A stretch of DNA of 64,000 bases from Bacillota bacterium (GTDB lineage: Bacteria > Bacillota > Clostridia > Lachnospirales > Anaerotignaceae): contig JAETUG010000005.1 in the NCBI GenBank assembly GCA_021768705.1, positions 37,226-101,225 of the forward strand, given 5' to 3'. Made by a program: the position numbers and the translations under genes. Below the pieces are notes generated by a model that was not told where the DNA came from, did not search any database, and worked only from the letters and a program-made list of their open reading frames with translations. Positions 60,066-64,000 of the stretch are shown here, in pieces; within the stretch, counting starts at the first letter, position 1; each line of letters begins with the position of its first letter.

Positions 60066-61247
60066 TTATCCTTCGGGAATCCACAGTGCCTGTCCTTCAT
60101 AGATCATATCTGCATTCTTTAATCCATTTGCCTCCATGATCCTTGTGATTCCGCTGTTATCTCCATAAAATTTTCTGCTGATATATCCTAAACTATCTCC
60201 GCTTTCCACGACATATTTTTTATTTGTCACTTTTTCTGTTGTTGCAGGCTCCTCTGCATGGGCATTTTTTGCCTCCTGTACGGCAAAAACGCTTTGCACC
60301 TTCACCCCTTCGAAGTCCTCCGCCAAGGTCTGATAGGAGGTCTGCATCGCCAATAATTCCGTTTCCACTGTCCGCAGCCTGTCCAGGCTCTGCATCATCG
60401 CCAGCCCCATGCAGACGCAGACCGCACAAAGCACACAGCTTACTGTTGCCAGCAGTCGGTCATGCTCCTTCTTTGCCTGCTTCACTTCCTTCTCCCGCTT
60501 CTGCAGTACCCGCCGAATCTCCTTCGCCGCATCCATCCGCTCTTCTGCCGAGGGCTTTCTTCTTTGCCGCTCTCTGGGTGCTGCCTCTTCTGCTGCAAAA
60601 GCCGCTGCTTCCGTCTGGGGGCTTGTCCCTTCCTGAGCTTCCCCTCTGGGGCGGATCATGCTGTTCTCCAGCATGTATTCCTGCATCTCCCTGTTCCTGT
60701 CATAGTAGACAAAATATCCTTTGGCCTGTCGCAGCCCTGTTCCGTCCTCATTGTAGATATAAAATGTATCCAGCTTGTCCATGGTATCCACCACAAACAA
60801 CACCTGCCATTTTTCCTTGAAATATTCCTTGTGGAAAACTTCGTCCCGTGCCATCAAAAATGCCCCAAAGCTGGGCTGGCAATGGACCCAACCCACAATA
60901 TTCATCCCTTTAAAATAGGTCTGCATTTGCCCACCGATGTATTCCCATGTCTCTTCGCTGAAGCATTCTACGCCGTTCTGCTGCACTGTTTCTTTTCCCT
61001 GAATAGCCCCGGAGATCACCAGCACATCCTGTCCTTCGATCTCATAATGCTTCCCGATCAGTGCCGCCAGCTTTTCCTTTCCGCCGCCGCTTCTGCCGTA
61101 TTGATACAGATATGTATAGACATAATCCTCCACAAAGATCTTCACATGGTTCTCAATGCTCCCCATCTGCTTCGTTCGCGCAGGCATGGAAAACTTCTTT
61201 CCCGCCGTGCCATATAAATTGCTGTCGCCGTCAAAATAATATTGCAT
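60066..61247 (-). CDS. MPN/JAMM-like domain (degenerate) - TM - LysM protein
   Basis: N-terminal MNIVGWVHCQPSFGAFLMARDEVFHKEYFKEKWQVLFVVDTMDKLDTFYIYN resembles JAB1/MPN; TM LLATVSCVLCAVCVCMGLAMM; C-terminal YVVESGDSLGYISRKFYGDNSGITRIMEANGLKNADMIYEGQALWIP = LysM. ATG at 61247 after AAAGGAGGAAG. Confidence 0.75.
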   Translation of the reverse strand: MQYYFDGDSNLYGTAGKKFSMPARTKQMGSIENHVKIFVEDYVYTYLYQYGRSGGGKEKLAALIGKHYEIEGQDVLVISGAIQGKETVQQNGVECFSEETWEYIGGQMQTYFKGMNIVGWVHCQPSFGAFLMARDEVFHKEYFKEKWQVLFVVDTMDKLDTFYIYNEDGTGLRQAKGYFVYYDRNREMQEYMLENSMIRPRGEAQEGTSPQTEAAAFAAEEAAPRERQRRKPSAEERMDAAKEIRRVLQKREKEVKQAKKEHDRLLATVSCVLCAVCVCMGLAMMQSLDRLRTVETELLAMQTSYQTLAEDFEGVKVQSVFAVQEAKNAHAEEPATTEKVTNKKYVVESGDSLGYISRKFYGDNSGITRIMEANGLKNADMIYEGQALWIPEG

Positions 61248-61442
61248 GCTGCTTCCTCCTTTTGCGTTGTTCTCGTTGCTCAGACTGAAAATCGTATCTT
61301 TCCATTCCTGTCTACAAAGATACCATTTCTTCTTTGCATATCCTGTCAAACGCTGTCGCCGCAGCCCCTTTTTCATCAGCAAAAGCCGCCCTTTTTCGCT
61401 GTTGAAAAAGGAGCGGCTCGCTCATTCCAATATATATTTTCT

Positions 61443-63023
61443 TTACATCAACGGTGCCAGCACCTTCAGCAGCCATCCCTCCAGCCGCAACAGCAGTGTC
61501 CCCCGTTTATAATTCTCCAAAGTGATCTCCTGACATTTTTCCAAAGTAGCCTGAAAATCCTTCTCAATAGTTTCGATTTCATCCACCTGATACAAAAATG
61601 CCCCACATTCAAAATGCAGATACAGGCTCCTGTAATCCAGATTGATAGTACCCACCACAGCCTTCTCATCGTCGCTGGTAAATACTTTTGCGTGAACAAA
61701 ACCCGGTGTATATTCGTAAATCTTTACCCCTGCCTTCAACAGCGCAGGGTAATGATTCTTCGCCAAAGCAAAAGCAAATTTTTTATCAGGCACATGGGGC
61801 AGGATCAGCTTCACATCCACACCCCGTTTTGCCGCAAAGCTCAGCGCCGTGATCATCCTCTGGTCGATAATCAAATATGGCGTCATAATATGCACATACT
61901 CCTTGGCACGGTTCAGGATATCCATGTAAACCGTTTCTCCGATCAGCTCGTCATCAAAGGGGCTGTCCCCATAGGGCATAACGAACCCCGTGGCATTCTG
62001 GTCTATTTCCTCTTTTTCCAGATATTCTCCATATTCCACCTGCTTTTCGGAAACGCTCCACATCTGCAAAAACATCATGGTCAGTCCCTGCACTGCGTCC
62101 CCTCTCAGCATCACCGCCGTGTCCTTCCAGTGGCCGTGCTTCACCACTCGGTTGATATATTCATCCCCAATGTTGATGCCTCCCGTAAAGCCCACCTTTC
62201 CGTCAATGACGAGGATCTTTCGATGGTCGCGGTTATTGTAATGGGTAGAAAGAATAGGGCGGATCGGTGCAAACATCTTGCATTGGATGCCCTTTGCCTT
62301 CAATTCCTCCGGATATTTGTAAGGCAGATCAAACATAGCGCAAGTCCCGTCGTACATCACCCGCACCTCTACGCCTGCCTTCGCTTTTTCCTCCAATAGC
62401 TGTAGGATTTTTTCCCACATATATCCTTCCTTCAGAATAAAATATTCCATAAAAATGAATTTCTCCGCCTTTGCCAGTTCCTCCAGCATAGCTTCAAATT
62501 TATCCTCACCCAAAGGGAAATATTTCACCTTCGTATTTTGATACACAGGAAAATTTCCGTTTTTATGTACATATCCTGCCAGTCTGGCCGTGCCCTTGTC
62601 CGCAGTTTCCAAAGCCTGCAGCACGTTCTTATCCTGCTGTACATAATCTTCCGTATGCCTGTAAATGCTGTTCAGCCGTTTTTCCAGAAATCGATATCCC
62701 GGCTGCATTTTTACATATAAATATAACGCCCCACCCACCAAAGGCAGCAGCATCGTTATAATGGTCCACATGAGCTTTGTTTCTGGGCTTTCCTCTTTGT
62801 TGATGATGACCAGCACAATGCATAGTGCAAAAACCATGTAGCCCCCAAAAGCCATAGGTATGTATTGACCAAAAAAGTTCACCATGCAGAACAGCAACAA
62901 AATTTGAATGATAAAGAGAAGTGCAATCACCGCAGTCCGCCCATAAATCACCCGCATGGCGCCCTGACGTCCTTTTTGCAAAACTGCATTTTCTTCTAAG
63001 ATTTTCTTGTCATCCCTGCTCAT
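61443..63023 (-). CDS. cls: Cardiolipin synthase (phospholipase D family)
   Basis: Two HKD motifs: HYNNRDHRKILVIDGKVGFTGGINIGDEY and FVHAKVFTSDDEKAVVGTINLDYRSL; N-terminal TM segments. Confidence 0.95.
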   Translation of the reverse strand: MSRDDKKILEENAVLQKGRQGAMRVIYGRTAVIALLFIIQILLLFCMVNFFGQYIPMAFGGYMVFALCIVLVIINKEESPETKLMWTIITMLLPLVGGALYLYVKMQPGYRFLEKRLNSIYRHTEDYVQQDKNVLQALETADKGTARLAGYVHKNGNFPVYQNTKVKYFPLGEDKFEAMLEELAKAEKFIFMEYFILKEGYMWEKILQLLEEKAKAGVEVRVMYDGTCAMFDLPYKYPEELKAKGIQCKMFAPIRPILSTHYNNRDHRKILVIDGKVGFTGGINIGDEYINRVVKHGHWKDTAVMLRGDAVQGLTMMFLQMWSVSEKQVEYGEYLEKEEIDQNATGFVMPYGDSPFDDELIGETVYMDILNRAKEYVHIMTPYLIIDQRMITALSFAAKRGVDVKLILPHVPDKKFAFALAKNHYPALLKAGVKIYEYTPGFVHAKVFTSDDEKAVVGTINLDYRSLYLHFECGAFLYQVDEIETIEKDFQATLEKCQEITLENYKRGTLLLRLEGWLLKVLAPLM

Positions 63024-63694
63024 TCTCGGCTCGCCTCAATCCGATCTCTCAATGCCTGCATCCGCAGATCCAACATACTGCTGGCTTCGGCGCACTTGCT
63101 CAATTCTCTGGATATCTCCTCTGCATTTTCAATGTTTTTCTTATATTTCAACTTATGCTCCAAACTTGCCCAGAAATCCATAGCGATCGTTCTAAATTGT
63201 ACTTCCACCTTCATATTTTTCTTTTCATTGGATAAAAAGATTGGAATTTCCAGGATCAAATGCAGACTTCTGTATCCATTTGGTTTCGGATTCACAATGT
63301 AATCCTTTACCTCCAATACTCTGATATCATCCTGAACTGTCAGCATTTTGGCTGTCATATAAATATCATCAGGAAAAGAACAGATCACCCGGATGCCCGC
63401 AACATCTGCCAGGTTATCTTCGATTCCTTGTACGCTCATCTCATATCCCTTCCGCTGCATTTTTTCAATGATACTTTTGGGAGATTTGATTCTGCTCTTG
63501 ATGGATTCAAAAGGATTGCGGTTGTTTTTCATGGTAAATTCTGCATTCAAAACATTCAGCTTCGTCTCCACTTCCATCAGTGCGCATCTGTATTGCATCA
63601 TCAGTTCCATAAATGGTCTTGCCTGCTGCAGCAGCACCTCAGGAAATTCAGATGATGTCAATGATTCCAAATCGAATTCTTTTTTTAATTCCAT
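63020..63694 (-). CDS. Small alarmone synthetase, RelA/SpoT synthetase domain (RelQ/YjbM-like)
   Basis: MELKKEFDLESLTSSEFPEVLLQQARPFMELMMQYRCALMEVETKLNVLNAEF; DVAGIRVICSFPDDIY; NPKPNGYRSLHLILEIP; VEVQFRTIAMDFWASLEHKLKYK. Confidence 0.92.
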   Translation of the reverse strand: MELKKEFDLESLTSSEFPEVLLQQARPFMELMMQYRCALMEVETKLNVLNAEFTMKNNRNPFESIKSRIKSPKSIIEKMQRKGYEMSVQGIEDNLADVAGIRVICSFPDDIYMTAKMLTVQDDIRVLEVKDYIVNPKPNGYRSLHLILEIPIFLSNEKKNMKVEVQFRTIAMDFWASLEHKLKYKKNIENAEEISRELSKCAEASSMLDLRMQALRDRIEASRE

Positions 63695-63836
63695 CCATTC
63701 CGCCTCCTTTTCTATTATGTAAACAGTATAGCATATCCCTCGAATCTTGTCTATTTTCTGTTTCACCATGCGGTCATAGAGCCTTCTGGCTCCTGTTCTC
63801 TCGTATTCCCTTTCCCTGGTTACGTAAAATTTCATA

Positions 63837-63866
63837 AAAAAAGAGACCTCTAAAAGAGGTCTCTTA
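63837..63866 (-). terminator. Rho-independent terminator of etfA
   Basis: Minus strand AAGAGACCTCTTTTAGAGGTCTCTTTTTTT. Confidence 0.85.
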
Positions 63867-63885
63867 AAAACTAATTCAGTTTACA

Positions 63886-64000
63886 TTAGCTGTTTGCTTT
63901 CGCTTCTTTGTATTTTCTTACAGCTTCAGCCAGTTTAGGCAGGATCTGTTTCAGATCGCCAACGATACCCAGGTCAGCTACTTCGAAAATAGGAGCGGAT
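63886..64000 (-). CDS. etfA: Electron transfer flavoprotein alpha subunit, C-terminus (truncated by window)
   Basis: Minus strand ...PIFEVADLGIVGDLKQILPKLAEAVRKYKEAKANS*, typical EtfA C-terminus. Confidence 0.85.
   Translation of the reverse strand, partial: SAPIFEVADLGIVGDLKQILPKLAEAVRKYKEAKANS

Overview
This 64 kb window looks like a low-GC Clostridia/Lachnospiraceae-type chromosome, with most genes on the minus strand. It contains: (1) core genes: birA (truncated by the window), an rlmD-like gene, purC, rsfS, a nadD-yqeK fusion, yhbY, pyk, pfkA, an mtrB/TRAP homolog, dnaE, nifJ/PFOR, tmRNA with smpB, rnr, secG, cls, a small alarmone synthetase and etfA (truncated); (2) small metabolic loci: an XRE-cupin regulator with two M19 dipeptidases and a DUF819 transporter, a T-box-led metY-metA operon, a barnase/barstar pair, and a sugar ABC transporter with a polyol dehydrogenase and xylulokinase; (3) a compact contractile phage-like cluster at about 46.1-59.9 kb, flanked by host genes. 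The cluster has terminase, portal, capsid, connectors, sheath, tube, LysM/hub and baseplate genes. It has no recognisable integrase, repressor, lysis cassette, tail fibre or large tape-measure gene. The most notable signals are: a GAAC-N4-GTTC (LexA-type) box at the predicted start of that operon; a canonical -1 frameshift signal (A AAA AAC, 7-nt spacer, nested GC hairpin) in its second tail-chaperone gene; the apparent lack of a tape measure, with a 227-aa Glu/Lys-rich protein in the expected slot; a T-box leader carrying an extra multi-hairpin junction closed by a perfect 9-bp helix; and a degenerate MPN/JAMM-like domain fused through a TM segment to LysM. All homology calls come from recognising the sequences by eye. 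No searches were run.
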